From NCBI RefSeq assembly GCF_000143415.4, contig NW_003314295.1, positions 1-64,000 on the forward strand: a stretch of 64,000 bases of DNA. The letters are read 5' to 3'. The first letter of the stretch is position 1. Every line of letters begins with the position of its first letter. This DNA comes from Selaginella moellendorffii (taxonomy: Eukaryota > Streptophyta > Lycopodiopsida > Selaginellales > Selaginellaceae). Shown here piece after piece: positions 53,665-64,000 of this stretch. The position numbers and the translations under genes are program-made. The notes under the pieces were generated by a model. The model worked only from the letters and a program-made list of their open reading frames with translations, was not told the origin of the DNA and made no database searches.

Positions 53665-55428
53665 TTAGGCATTTGCTAAGAGGACATATGCCGCAGCCCG
53701 AACTGGATCCGACTTGAGCACTTGCCTCGTCGCCCGAGCGCCTCGATTGGGATCGCGGTAGCTCCGGCACGAACCGAGCAGCGATGTCCACTCGAGAAAA
53801 TCGGGCTCGAAGGGCATTGTGGCGATGAGTTCCTGGGCGTCTTCCAGATACCCCCCGCGGCCGAGGACGTCGATCATGCAGCCGAAGTGCTGCTTGTTTG
53901 GTTGCAAGCCGAAGTCCGAGGCCATGGAGAGGAAGTGTGATCTGCTGGTGAAGACTTTGCCACCATGGCTGCATGCGAGAAGGACGAGCAGGAACGAGGC
54001 TTCGTCGGCGAGGTCGAGGGTCTTCATTGTTTTGAAGTGGTCGTAGAGAGGGCCTGTGTCCCCGCTTCGGGCATACGCAGCCAGCATTACGTTCCACGAG
54101 ATGGTGTCTGTAGAGGGCATCAAGCGGAAGGTCTTCTGGGTTTGCGAGAGATGCCCGTTTTGGGCGTAGCCGGAGAGGAGTGTGTTCCACGACGCGGTGT
54201 CACGCTCAGGCATGGAGTAGAAGACGACCTCGGCCTCCGAAGGTTGGCCGTTTTGGGAGTGAGCCGAAACCATGGCGGCCCAAGATACCGCGTCCAGCTC
54301 GGGCATCCTCTCGAACACTTGCCTGGCTTCCTGGAGATGCCCGTGTTGGGCATACGCTGTAAGCATAGCAGTGCTAGAGAAAAGGTTTTTTTCCGGCATT
54401 GAATCAAACAATGCTTGAGCTTGCTCAACGTCCCCGTTTTGGGAGAACGCTGTAAGCATTGCAGTGGCCGAGAATAAGCAGTGGCATGGCATGTTATCAG
54501 AGAGATTCTTAGCATCTTTGAGATAACCATTGTGGGTGTATGCAGCTAGCATGGCGTTGAGAAGCACGTCATCTAAAACTGGGGCGCAATCAAACAGGAG
54601 CTTAGAGCTGTGTAGATGCCCTCTTTGGGCATATGCGGTTATGATAATTGTCCAGGAGACCAGATTCCTTTCTGGCATCTCGTCGAAGATGGCTTTGGTT
54701 TCTTGAAGATCGCCATCTTGCGCGGAAGCGTCGAGGATTGTGTTCCAGGCGACGAGATCGAATTCGGGCATGCGGTGGAGCAGAAGCTTAGCATTTAAAA
54801 TATGCCCATTCATGGCATATGCGGTAAGCATTGCGGTCCAGGAGATCATGTTTCGCTGTGGCATTTCGTCAAAGAAGCGCTTGGCGTCCTCGATGCTGCC
54901 GCTCTGCGCTGCGGCAGCGAGCAATCCAGTCCACGACACGAGACTGTGCTCGGGCATGGCGGAAATCAAAGCGCGCGCTCCTTGCAAATCCCCCATACCA
55001 GCAAATGCTGACAAGGTCGCGTTCCAGGACACAAGATCTCGCTGTGGCATCTGGTGGAAAAGTTCTTGGGCTTCGCTGCCGCAGCCGTGCTGTGAGAATG
55101 CAGTGAGCATCGCGTTCCAGGAGACCAAGTTCTTGTCCGGCATCAGATCGAAGGTCTCTCGCGCCTCACGGAGATGCCCGCCGCGGGCATACGCGCAGAG
55201 CGCCAGGACCCAGGAGTAGCAATCTGTGAGCGGCATCGCGTGGAAGACGTTGCGCGCGTGGGCGGGGCTGTCGCAGCGGCCATACATCTCGATGAGCTTG
55301 TTGGAGAGGAAGATGTCGCGCGTGGGGGATTGGGGCGGTAGGCGCGCGGTGCGGGAGTGGAGCTTCTCCGCGGCGGGAAGGGATTTGCAGGCCTGGATGA
55401 GGCGCAGGCATTCGTTGCGCTCTTCCAT
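53665..55428 (-). CDS. PLS-class PPR protein ending in E motif
   Basis: A 587-aa intronless protein with about 15 PPR repeats from residue 40 (FLSNKLIEMYGRCDSPAHAR; STAMLTAYAQHGHLQEARQV). The E motif begins at FLEWTSLLGSCRSYRDPNR, and the protein ends at AAYVLLANA, before the E+ and DYW parts. A leading ECLRLIQACKSLPAAEKLHS segment is the usual PPR N-cap, and no obvious transit peptide precedes it. If it edits RNA it would need a deaminase partner in trans. It is divergent from the YrdC gene with 63 bp between ATGs. Confidence 0.88.
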   Translation of the reverse strand: MEERNECLRLIQACKSLPAAEKLHSRTARLPPQSPTRDIFLSNKLIEMYGRCDSPAHARNVFHAMPLTDCYSWVLALCAYARGGHLREARETFDLMPDKNLVSWNAMLTAFSQHGCGSEAQELFHQMPQRDLVSWNATLSAFAGMGDLQGARALISAMPEHSLVSWTGLLAAAAQSGSIEDAKRFFDEMPQRNMISWTAMLTAYAMNGHILNAKLLLHRMPEFDLVAWNTILDASAQDGDLQETKAIFDEMPERNLVSWTIIITAYAQRGHLHSSKLLFDCAPVLDDVLLNAMLAAYTHNGYLKDAKNLSDNMPCHCLFSATAMLTAFSQNGDVEQAQALFDSMPEKNLFSSTAMLTAYAQHGHLQEARQVFERMPELDAVSWAAMVSAHSQNGQPSEAEVVFYSMPERDTASWNTLLSGYAQNGHLSQTQKTFRLMPSTDTISWNVMLAAYARSGDTGPLYDHFKTMKTLDLADEASFLLVLLACSHGGKVFTSRSHFLSMASDFGLQPNKQHFGCMIDVLGRGGYLEDAQELIATMPFEPDFLEWTSLLGSCRSYRDPNRGARATRQVLKSDPVRAAAYVLLANA

Positions 55429-55491
55429 TCATCCATCTTCTTCGTCTACAATGGTTAGGTCTCTCATATTCTCTTTCATTTTCTTCTCTCA

Positions 55492-56874
55492 ATGACGCAT
55501 TGCCACCTCTCGCTAGCGCCGCCTTGGCAGGATTGGAATGGCCGCGCGCTTGGGCGATCCGGCGCTGCTGGATTCCAATTGTTTGGGGTGGAGAGGAGGA
55601 AGAAGAACAGATTTGCAGGGAGGATCGAGGCGGTCGTGAAGCGCAGTCCAAAGCGGCTCAAGTATGACACGCCTGGACCTGGCGCTGGCAAGGTTTGTTT
55701 GCTCCATTTTGCCTTGGCAAATCCCATCCCATTCTTTCTCTTCTCCAGTCCAAAGAGATTTTCCACCTGGAGATAGATCAGTTTGGATCCAATCTCTGGA
55801 AGCTCGACCAGGTCGTCTCGCTGCTACAAGATGGTGGCGTTGGAGTCGTTCCTACAGACACCATGTATGTATCTCTATCTTTCTTCCATGAACTCTAAGA
55901 ACTTGTCTCTCGACTTTCCAGATACGCGATCGTTTGTGACTTGCACAACCGGGCTGCTATCGAACGCCTCTACAGGTTTGTGAGGTCTCGTGCTTGCAAG
56001 GGATTAGTTCTCACTGGAAGCTTGCAGGATCAAGGACATGGATGCAAAGAAGGTAAGATAGCTTTAACTTTCTCGTGTAAAAGAAGAAGATGGAAGGAGT
56101 TTTTCTTCTTGATCTTGCGCAGCCATTGAGCATTCTGTGCCGATCGTTCCAAGACATCGACAAGTATACCACGGGCTTCCCTACAAGTTTCTTCCGCGTT
56201 GCTCGCCAGTGTCTCCCTGGTCCGGTACGTAAAACTTTCATGCTTTTCCATGGTTTCCTCTTTCCAACGTTGAGGGTGTTCGTCACAGTACACTTTCATC
56301 CTCCCCGCGAGCAAAGATATGCCAAAACAGTGCACAAGATTCGGTGGAAGCGTCGCAGCGAGCTACGCCCCTCGAAAGAGCGTCGGTGTTCGCATCCCAG
56401 ACGATGCGGTGTGGAGAGAAATGGCTGGCCAGCTTGAGCATCCTCTACTTTGCACAAGGTGCTCCATTTGATCTCCTCGAAGTTTATAGCTTGCTTGTGA
56501 GTTACCAGCGTTAGGAGACCCGCCGACGATGAATGGATGCTGGATCCAGCGATCATCGCTGACACTTACGGAGTTTCTTCCGGAAGAGAGGTTTGCTTGA
56601 TTCTCATTTGCTTCTGGTGCAGCTCTCGATGGATCCATGCAGAGTGTCGACTTCATTGTGGACGGTGGAACTCGAGTCGCGAATCCCTCCACCGTGGTGG
56701 ACATGACAGGAACCATGCCTGTAGTTCTTCGAAGAGGAAAGGTTTGCGAAGTTCTCGTTTTTTAAAGTTCATACGAGCGTCGCTAAAACTTTCTTCTTTG
56801 ATATATTATAGGGAGTCCTGGAAGACTGGATGGTCGGAGATACAGACAGCGAGATTGTGAATCCATACTCGTAG
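55492..56874 (+). CDS. YrdC/Sua5-domain protein (threonylcarbamoyl-AMP synthase)
   Basis: Nine exons (55492-55692, 55749-55864, 55922-55975, 56028-56052, 56123-56224, 56289-56458, 56509-56590, 56643-56741, 56812-56874) give 303 aa; all junctions keep phase. Residues 1-66 are basic and Ser/Arg-rich, compatible with a plastid or mitochondrial transit peptide. The YrdC fold follows: GVGVVPTDTIYAIVCDL, PLSILCRSFQDIDKY, YTFILPASKDMPKQ, SVGVRIPDDAV and NPSTVVDMTG. The enzyme makes threonylcarbamoyl-AMP for the t6A37 modification of ANN-decoding tRNAs. Exon 4 is a 25-nt micro-exon encoding IKDMDAKK. The SVRRPADDEW splice boundaries are inferred from family alignment and are less sure. Confidence 0.88.
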
Positions 56875-56949
56875 CATATAACTTTCTGATGATCCTCACG
56901 GCTGTGAGGTGTCAAACGAATAATTGGAGCCTCCGGAGACAAGGAATCG
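56875..56949. terminator. 75-bp gap between convergent YrdC and TCX genes
   Basis: Stops of the two genes lie 75 bp apart, so both 3' UTRs and cleavage sites must overlap here or in the other gene. No strong AATAAA was seen on either strand. Confidence 0.5.
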
Positions 56950-58907
56950 TTAGAGCTGCGAGCCGCTAGATACCGCTGGTTGCTTGGAACTAGACCCAGG
57001 AACTGGTTGTGGAAGAGTTTGGCCATCCATCGGACTGGCTGTTGCTACTGGTGACATTCCTCGAGCTCGCGACGCCGCCAGCATCTCCGTTCTCGCCATC
57101 TCCGCGGAGAAGAGCGAGGCTGGGAGAGCTCAAACAGATAAGACGAGCAATAACTGAAAAGCTTCGTACCTCGCTTCCTTCCAACCGCGATGATCTTCTT
57201 CAGGCAATCACGGAAGTCCATGAGAATCAGTCGCTCCTGCTCGGCACACAAGCGCATGCTGCTCTCTTCTGGGCTTTGCTCCTTGCACGACGAGCCAAGG
57301 TCCTGCTCGTCGCACATAAGAGCTTGCGTTCCCGGCGAGAGCTCGCGCTGGTTCCTAGCCATTGCGGAGGTTGCTTCGGAGTCTCTCGCGGACTCCTCTT
57401 GGTCTTTCTCTTCCACATCTCGTTGTCGAGCCTGCTCTCCTTGTTGCGACTTCGTGGATTCTATCACCGGAAATATAAATAACGTTTATACGAGAGTGTG
57501 AAAGTGAAAGCAATGCTCACCAAGAAACGTTTTGGCTGTCTCGGCAGAGACAATCACGAGCAACTTGCAAAGCTCCTCCACCACCTCAGGTTGCACAACT
57601 CCCGTTAAGAGTGATCTGGAATGTAAAGTATGTAAGAGAGAAGATCACGTAGCTTCTAAGATAATAGGAACTCACCCGCGAATCGACCTTACTGCAGGAG
57701 AAGTTTGCAGTCCTGGGCCTCCCAAGGTGGTGCTGAGCAGGCTGTTAGCTGCTCTTAAAGCGTTCACTTGCGCCTGAAAGACCAGAGCTCTTCAACCAGC
57801 ACTTCTCTCTTAGAAAAAAACAAACAGAGAAACACACGACACAACGTACCTGCGTCGCTCGAGACGGCTGTTCTTTCAGCGAGTGGCCTATAAATACAAG
57901 ATCTTGTGTTCTTCTTTTCTTGGCAGCTGTTGGAGACGACGGCGGGCAGCTCAACAATCCAGTTGACGCAGAGGCAGCGCTGCCGCTGCTCGCTGGCGGG
58001 GAGAGAAGATCATGAGGCAGTATTCTCCGCTCATCACTGCCATCGAAGTTCCTACAATCCACACATCTGCAGTTCTCCGAGCAGAGTATGTTGGCCTGAA
58101 AGCACTCGCAGTACTTCTTTAAGCAGCCGGATTTCTTGCACTGGCAACCTTTGTTGTGCCTGGCTACGGTCGCTTGAGGCTCTCGTACAAGTTCCTGGAT
58201 CAAAGAGAAAACACAGATTAAAAAGTCCGAGACTGAAACGCTTTCTTACCTGGACTCCAGGACTGCTGCCAATCTTCGGTCGAAAAGCATTGGGATTCCG
58301 CTCTAGAGCTAGCTCCACAGCTTCCTGCCTTACTTTCTCATTCTCGGAATTGTTCCAGCAATTCAAGCAGTTGCATCCATCGCAATAAACACCAGAAGCA
58401 AAGCATTCACAGTACCTGTTTGATCTCAAAAGCTTCTCTTAGTAAGAAAAAACATGCAAAGCTAGCTTACTTACAGCTTTAAACAGCGAGAGTTCTTGCA
58501 ATTGCACTGCTTGGATTTCTTTGCAAAAGTTTCTCCTTTTTGTGGCTTTCTGTACGAAGAAATTGAGAACCAAAGGAAGGAAAGGAGAAGATCTTACATG
58601 GAAGCCGTAAAATCGAGCTGCCTGACGAGTTTTCTCCCGCTTAGCTGCGCCTGCGAAGGTCCGGAAGCTTCAATTCTGGAAAAAACCAAAAGGAAGTTAC
58701 AGGAACCACAAACGAAGAAAAGAACAAGAAAAAAAATCGCCGGTTACTTTTGAAACAATGGCTGTTCTTGAGTCGTTTGCCAGATCGATTGACCCAATCC
58801 TGTAAACAGCGCTCCAAGGAGTGATTTGCTAGAAAGAGGCAGAGCTTACCTTGCTGGGGGTTGTGCTCCTCAGGCTTGTCGCCCGGAGGCTGCTGGAAGG
58901 CATCCAT
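56950..58907 (-). CDS. TCX/CPP-type CXC-domain transcription factor
   Basis: Ten exons, minus strand: 58907-58850, 58799-58748, 58675-58598, 58549-58475, 58415-58250, 58194-57850, 57773-57676, 57615-57521, 57460-57170, 57119-56950. They give 475 aa with all phases consistent. Two cysteine-rich CXC motifs lie near residues 80-120 ([18 protein letters not shown]) and 155-195 ([17 protein letters not shown]), joined by the conserved [10 protein letters not shown] linker. CPP/tesmin proteins bind CHR (TTYGAA) elements; plant members such as TSO1 and TCX5/6 act in DREAM-type cell-cycle repression. The C-terminal half has a helical [12 protein letters not shown] block. The final exon was chosen to avoid a stop-free read-through and is the least certain. 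Confidence 0.88.
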
Positions 58908-59325
58908 AGCGTTTGCTCCAGAAACCTAGGTCAGACACACACAAGGCAAGGGGAAATTTGGCATGGAAGGAGGAATGCGAGGGGCCGATTCGCACGATTA
59001 CCTCAAGATCAGTGCCTCTCACGCCGGGAGCTCCCCTCCATGCCAAAGATCCAGATTGGGGCAAACAACAAGGGCGCCAAAACGCTAGAACAAGGGCGGG
59101 AAGATTAAGCCGCAAAACAAACCAGGGGCGAATATTCGCCCACTAACACACGTCCATGTCTGTGCGCATTTGCCCGGACTGGGCATTTTGGGAATCTTAA
59201 GAAATCTTCGCAATGAATGAGCGATGGTTTCTCCAATTAAGCGACCAACTTGCTGTGATCAATCCAATTAACAATGTTGTGAGGCATCCCGGCTAAAGCA
59301 AAGATCTTCCATACAATCAACGCGA

Positions 59326-59505
59326 GTGGAATGGAAGAATTTTATTCTTTGCTTCGATCGTCTAATGGAAGAACTTTTCTTTCTTTGCTTCGATCGTCTA
59401 GAGTGGAATGGAAGAACTCTTCTTTCTTGCTTCGATCATCTTGAAGAACTTTTCTTTTTTTGCTTCGATCGTCTAGAAGAACTCTTATTTCTTTGCTTGC
59501 TCGCT
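59326..59505. repeat. Imperfect tandem repeat, CTTCGATCGTCTAG units
   Basis: About five imperfect units of 35-45 bases, each with a TGGAAGAA-CTTTTCTTT stretch and a TTGCTTCGATCGTCTAG core. It is an upstream minisatellite of the LRR gene. Confidence 0.8.
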
Positions 59506-59891
59506 TGCTCGATTCGTTTCGATCTTCGGGTTTTGGAAAATCTCGGAACTTTTGGTACGTATCTCTCAGATGAGATCCACTCGAGCAGGGATTATTTTAA
59601 TTGTCCACAGTGACCGAGAGTGGAAGTGGCAGCAGCTATACGCCTAGAGATTGGCATCTCTCCCTCCATCCGTATAGACGATGATGATAGCTTGCCAGCC
59701 AAGAACCTGCGCTGCTGCCATTTATCCTGGAACGAAAGCAAAAGCGAAAGCTTAGTTTTTCCAGATAAGCAAAGCAAAGCATCGCACAGAAGCGCGCAGG
59801 GGATAGTGTAGCACTGAAGATGAAGGCGATGGCGAGAGAAAGGAGAGAGAGACGAAGAGAGCGATAGCTAAGAAGCCAGGGAGAGGGAGAA

Positions 59892-59899
59892 TATATAAG
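59892..59899 (+). promoter_or_regulatory. TATA box of the LRR gene
   Basis: TATATAAG lies 46-53 bases before the ATG at 59945. This would put transcription start about 20 bases before the ATG, a very short leader. Confidence 0.6.
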
Positions 59900-59944
59900 A
59901 GACCATCGCTCGTAGAGGTAAGGCTGGTTCCTCCCTCCATCGCC

Positions 59945-61231
59945 ATGCTCCTCCAAGTTCTCTTCTTCGCTTGCTTCCTTCTCTCCGGCGATGCTCTCCC
60001 GATCGCCAGTAGCGCCAGGGCCACCTCCACTGCTGCTGTGGATATCGAGGCCTTGAAGGAGCTCAAGGCCGCCATCGATCCTGCCACCATCGCCCCGAGC
60101 TCCTGCCTCGCGTCCTGGGATTTCTCGCACGATCCCTGTGCGTCCATCTCCACCAGCTTCTTCGTCTGTGGCTTCCGCTGCAGCAATGGAGCTCACCCAA
60201 TGCGCATCACGGAGATCACCCTCGACAACGTCGGCTACGCTGGGAGCTTGTCTCCATATCTTGGCAACTTATCCTCGTTGCAGGTCCTCGACGTCTCTGG
60301 CAATGCATTCCACGGCTCCATCCCGGAGTCGCTCAGCAATCTCCGGTCCCTGCTCAAGCTGGAGCTCTCCCAAAACTCCATCTCCGGATGGATCCCGCAG
60401 TCTCTTGGAAGGCTCGATAAACTCGAGTACTTGTCACTGGCCAGCAACGCCATCGAAGGACCGCTGCCTGCTTCGCTAAACCGGTTGCACAGTCTGGAGA
60501 GGCTCGCGGTTTCCAACAACAGGCTGAGCGGTCCCATACCGCTCATGACTGCCATGTCCAGTCTCCTGTACTTCGACGGGAGTACCAACCGGTTCTCTGG
60601 CTGGGCGCAGTCGGAGCTACCTCTCTCCTTGATGGTGATCTCGCTTCGAAACAACCAGCTCCAAGGCAGACTCCCAGAGTCTCTCACCAAGTTGGAGCAG
60701 CTCGAAGTCCTGGACCTCAGTCACAACGATCTCAGGGGCCCTGTTCCAGCTTCACTCTTCACCTTGCCTTCTCTCCAGCAGCTCAACCTCGCGTACAATC
60801 AGTTCGTATCCGTGCTCGCGACGCCGGGCTTGGCTGAATGGGAACAGGCAGCGGACAGCAGCCAGCTGATCGAGATCGACCTGAGCTTCAACCAGTTCCA
60901 GGGACGTCTTCCAGTTTTTTTTGTCCAGATGAAGCGGCTCACGGCTCTGTCCCTCGGGCATAACCAGTTCAGCGGGCTCATTCCCATAGAGTACGCGCTC
61001 AAAGCTGTCCGGATGCTCATCGGTGCGGAACCACTGATGCGTCTCTACTTGGAATCCAACTTCCTCGCCGGGGAGCTCCCTTCACCATTTCTCAGCATCG
61101 TGCCAGGGGAGGTTTCCGGTAGCTTTGTGGGGAACTGCCTTCAAAGGTGTCCCGCGGAGCTATTCTTCTGCCAAGGTGGACAGCAAAGGTCTCCTGCTGA
61201 ATGCAGCAAATTTTTCGAATCAGCACCTTGA
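59945..61231 (+). CDS. Secreted leucine-rich-repeat protein
   Basis: A single-exon 428-aa protein. Residues 1-18 are a signal peptide (MLLQVLFFACFLLSGDAL). The N-terminal LRR cap has paired cysteines (WDFSHDPCASI, then FVCGFRC). About ten plant-type LRRs follow (SLQVLDVSGNAFHGSIPESL; QLEVLDLSHNDLRGPVPASL). The C-terminus has a Cys-rich cap (GNCLQRCPAELFFC) and ends in SAP with no transmembrane helix and no kinase. It resembles the ectodomain of receptor-like proteins and may be apoplastic or cell-wall bound. Related secreted plant LRR proteins exist (At1g49750 type), but an exact orthologue cannot be named. The frame is intact. Confidence 0.88.
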   Translation: MLLQVLFFACFLLSGDALPIASSARATSTAAVDIEALKELKAAIDPATIAPSSCLASWDFSHDPCASISTSFFVCGFRCSNGAHPMRITEITLDNVGYAGSLSPYLGNLSSLQVLDVSGNAFHGSIPESLSNLRSLLKLELSQNSISGWIPQSLGRLDKLEYLSLASNAIEGPLPASLNRLHSLERLAVSNNRLSGPIPLMTAMSSLLYFDGSTNRFSGWAQSELPLSLMVISLRNNQLQGRLPESLTKLEQLEVLDLSHNDLRGPVPASLFTLPSLQQLNLAYNQFVSVLATPGLAEWEQAADSSQLIEIDLSFNQFQGRLPVFFVQMKRLTALSLGHNQFSGLIPIEYALKAVRMLIGAEPLMRLYLESNFLAGELPSPFLSIVPGEVSGSFVGNCLQRCPAELFFCQGGQQRSPAECSKFFESAP

Positions 61232-61696
61232 TTAACTGGAATGAACAAGAAGCTCCTACTTACTTGTAGTTTATTCAAATCAATATCCATTTTGTAGAGT
61301 CGTTTTCAGCGCAGAAGCCTGCCATAATTCATACACCAGACGGCATGCAGACCGATGCCATGCCAGAGTCAAGGAATACCAGCTGTCGGTAATAGAGAGC
61401 ATTCATAAACCAAAACCAAAAACCACCTGGGTGCATATGAATAATCCATTTAAGTTGTACAAAAAAGCTTACTTGTCTTGCCTTCAAACACCAGACAAAC
61501 GACCAAGGTGGTGAGCACGACACAAGCAAAGAACCTGGCATACCTGAAAAAAATAGCTCGAGCTTCCGTCCCCGCAAAAACTTTGTCCTAAAACACAAGC
61601 AAACCTGTGCTAGCAATTTAAAAAAGAGCACTTTTATGCTCCAAAGAATGGATGCAGACTTATTCTGGAGAAGCACCAGTAATGAAAAAAAATCTT
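61232..61696. other. Convergent 3' spacer, LRR and DUF707 genes
   Basis: 465 bases containing both 3' UTRs. The minus frame at 61,329-61,676 has a hydrophobic start but lies in the DUF707 3' UTR and is not supported as a gene. A splice to a further DUF707 exon here cannot be excluded. Confidence 0.5.
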
Positions 61697-63736
61697 CTAC
61701 CTACCTACTTCCCGCAAGCGAACCTGTTCGCCATCCCCAAAATAAGTTCTATGCTTGTAAGGATCCCGCCAGCACTCGTCTTCTTTGACAGCATTCCGCC
61801 ACCGTTGGGAAAAAATATTGAGCTCGGCGAAGGAACGCTTGCGAACCTGTCCAAAACCGTTCTGCATCATCACTTTTAAAATGGAACCAGGAACTCACCT
61901 CTGATCTTGCATCGGTTCCAGACCCCAGGCTTGCCTGCAATGTATATTTGATGTTAAAGAACTTGCGAAATACACAGGACGGTTCTCATAGAATGGCACA
62001 TTTGACTTGCTTACCTTACTCTTTGCTGGACCGCCTAAAGAAGGAATGCCTCTGTGAACAATGTACTCGCTGTCTATTACTCCAACGCTCTTGGACCGGT
62101 CTCCCTGCCGTAAACATAGCTGTGAAGCATTGTAGGGAGGAACAGAAGTATACCTTTACACAATAACCAAGCTTGAAGTCCATTCCCCATCCGTGAACCA
62201 AGTCGTTCTGAAAACACGTAGGTTAAGAACCTGAAGCTTATATGTATTAGAGACACACAGACCTGGATGAGGTGCCAGACACATTTCCATGCATCTCGTG
62301 TAAAAACAGGGGCCATGCCTTCGACCCAGCTGAAAGGAAAAATTCAGGAAGAGAATGAAGAGCTTTTTACATACCCTGTACATGGTGGATCTGTGCTGTT
62401 CTCAAAACACAATGTCCCAGTCCCTTTGGGCTTTAAACTCCTCCTACAAAAGCAAAGGAAATATTTGAGCCACCAAAGCATTATATATACGTACCTGTGT
62501 ACCCTGTATCTCTTGCTTCGAATTGTTATACGATGGTGGACTTCCGACGCGTTGGGCTCTAGAGCAGGCTGTGAAATTTCTAGACGCTCGTACTTCATAA
62601 TGGCCAAATATCTATAGAGCAGAGAAGAGAAAACAAGAAACCAAATAAGTTAGCAGAAGACGTGACTCAGGCGCTCACCTATCAACATGAAAATTTTCGA
62701 CACCGAGATCTTCGTCCCAGACAAAAATGTACTCATACGGATCAACAATATCAGGGTGCAAAAAGCGCTTAGCAAACCACCTGTAGGCAGCCCGTCAAAT
62801 TGACTCTAGTGCTTTATCGATACGTACCACTTCGTTTGATTTATTGCTACAACATGGATGGCACGACTACTCCAAGGTAACTCGTTCCACTTGTCCACGA
62901 CACCGTCATAGTGAAACAGCATGATTGTGAAGTTGTGAGCGAGAAACTGCAAAGTTACACGGGGTCAGGACAACATCAGCAAAACGCAATTGATCAACAA
63001 CAACCTTCTGGACAATTCGGTCCACATAACGCTTCTGCTTTATGCCAGCCGCTACAGCGAGTAGCCCGTTGGGAACCTAAGAAAAGCTTGGCTATTGTTT
63101 GATCTTGGTCAACAACAGCACACACTACCTTCTTCCTGGAAACTCTTCCCAGCGGCTGGACCTCGAAGTTGGATGTTTGCTGGACAATTCCTCTCGGTAG
63201 TAAATCCTTTCCACCGCGCGGCCGATCCTCGCATGTTTCGAACAGTTCGGCCTGCCAAGCCAAGGATCAGAACATCCACAAGAGACACTCTAAAAGAATA
63301 AAAAAACCTGAATTTGAGGCTGTCCTATGACACCGACTCTTCTCCATTTCCAAAAGCTCTGCGAAACAAACAACCATAGCAAAAGAAAACTTGGAGAAAG
63401 AAGAAGAGATAGGAAGAACATACCCTTGGAAATGGATCGACGATAAAGTTGCTGAATATAAAGAGGGTGAACACGAGGAACGATAGCACCAAGAAAATGG
63501 ACTTGGTTCTACACAATCGAAGGCGTGATTTCCCACACTCGTGCTGCATCTTCACGTCGGCCTAGCAACAAAGGCGTCACGTTAGATCGATCGACATTTC
63601 GTGCAGCAAGAAAAGAAGGGGAAAAGAAAGCAGAAAACACTACCAAGTCCTCGAAATCTCTATGCTGCGATGAGTAATTCTTTTCCATCTGAGCCTTGGG
63701 CGTGCTGCGCAGCTTGCCACCGCCGCTCCCTTTCAT
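61697..63736 (-). CDS. DUF707 family type II membrane protein
   Basis: Fourteen exons, minus strand: 63736-63644, 63561-63424, 63358-63308, 63251-63129, 63076-63005, 62946-62828, 62780-62679, 62611-62495, 62443-62375, 62329-62263, 62207-62154, 62104-62015, 61934-61899, 61846-61697. They give 426 aa, the usual DUF707 size. A cytosolic N-terminus is followed by one membrane helix (SIFLVLSFLVFTLFIFSN, residues about 52-70). The DUF707 domain shows LLAVAAGIKQKRYVDRIVQK, WWFAKRFLHPD, FVWDEDLGVENF, LEISQPALEP, WVEGMAPVFTRDAWKC and NDLVHGWGMDFKLGYC. Topology and the WDED motif resemble Golgi glycosyltransferases, but the reaction is unknown. The gene looks complete. Confidence 0.9.
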
Positions 63737-64000
63737 GGATTCCGACCAGCATTCCCTACCGCCGCTGCCACGCCCTTGCTCACGCTGCGATCGCGCACAT
63801 TCCCTTGCTCCACCACTTCAAATTCGAGCTATCCGTTTGCTCGGCATTATCTGCCCTACATTCGCGGCCGCGAATTCCCCCAAGAAATCAGTGAATCCAC
63901 CGATGCGCTGCTCGATCTAGCGCATCCCCACTCCCATTCTAGTACCCTAATCTACGCGCATCGCCGGCTTTGCGACACCAAAAGAAAGGCACTGGAGCTC
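63737..64000. other. Upstream flank of the DUF707 gene
   Basis: 264 GC-rich bases to the window edge. They should hold the DUF707 promoter and leader; no other gene start was seen. Confidence 0.5.

Larger units (their letters stand above)
58908..59944. promoter_or_regulatory. Divergent promoter region, TCX and LRR genes
   Basis: About 1 kb between divergent starts. It holds the TCX leader (possibly with a leader intron), a tandem repeat at 59,326-59,505, and the LRR promoter with a TATA box. Short frames here are not convincing genes. Confidence 0.5.

Noticed and set aside
61329-61676. 115-aa frame downstream of DUF707
   Set aside because: Lies in the 3' UTR between two convergent genes; hydrophobic start but no family match recognised.
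16006-63736. A functional gene cluster or biosynthetic pathway
   Set aside because: Neighbouring genes belong to unrelated processes (NMD, glycolysis, RNA editing, tRNA modification, cell cycle); nothing ties them together beyond promoter sharing.

Overview
The window looks like nuclear DNA of a land plant, most likely the lycophyte Selaginella moellendorffii or a close relative. The pointers are spliceosomal introns of about 50-60 bp, very tight gene spacing, several large PPR proteins with the YAQNGHLEEA-type repeats typical of Selaginella, and plant families such as bHLH121-like, TCX/CXC, DUF707 and UPL1-type HECT proteins, mixed with Ty3/gypsy retrotransposon debris. The species call is an inference from these features, not from a database search.

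Layout. 1-12.9 kb is transposon territory: a miniature LTR element (TRIM) inside an older LTR, a decayed Ty3/gypsy 3' end, an orphan copy of a HECT last exon, and a nearly complete but broken chromodomain-type Ty3/gypsy element on the minus strand (3.3-11.2 kb, with a 381-base assembly gap). 12.9-13.55 kb is a scrambled mosaic of PPR-DYW gene pieces. 13.57-24.4 kb is a gene island: SMG7-like NMD factor (+), an AT-rich bulb-lectin gene (+), a PPR gene (-) head-to-head with cytosolic phosphoglycerate kinase (+), and a bHLH121-like transcription factor (+). 24.4-35.9 kb is again repeats: a 2.06 kb nearly identical tandem duplication carrying a TRIM nested in an LTR, hAT transposase remains and a foldback element.

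36-45.2 kb holds an unidentified reading frame, a PPR scrap, an inverted, intron-containing broken copy of SMG7, and a UPL1-type HECT E3 ligase gene whose 5' exons are GC-rich and whose catalytic 3' exons are AT-rich. 45.2-48.9 kb is AT-rich repeat decay. 48.9-63.7 kb is a dense gene cluster: a 1004-aa DYW-class PPR (-), an RZ-1-like RNA-binding protein (+), acylphosphatase (-), another PPR (-), a YrdC/Sua5-type tRNA threonylcarbamoyl-AMP synthase (+), a TCX/CXC transcription factor (-), a secreted LRR protein (+) and a DUF707 membrane protein (-).

The genes are not an operon or a pathway. The recurring arrangement is each PPR gene transcribed divergently from a conserved housekeeping-type gene over 63-226 bp. 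I found no convincing undescribed biological system. The most unusual material is repeat architecture: the TRIM with a 3 x 131-bp internal array and a tRNA T-arm-like motif near its primer site, the recent tandem duplication, the micro-inverted PPR mosaic, and the compact HECT gene with its composition switch.
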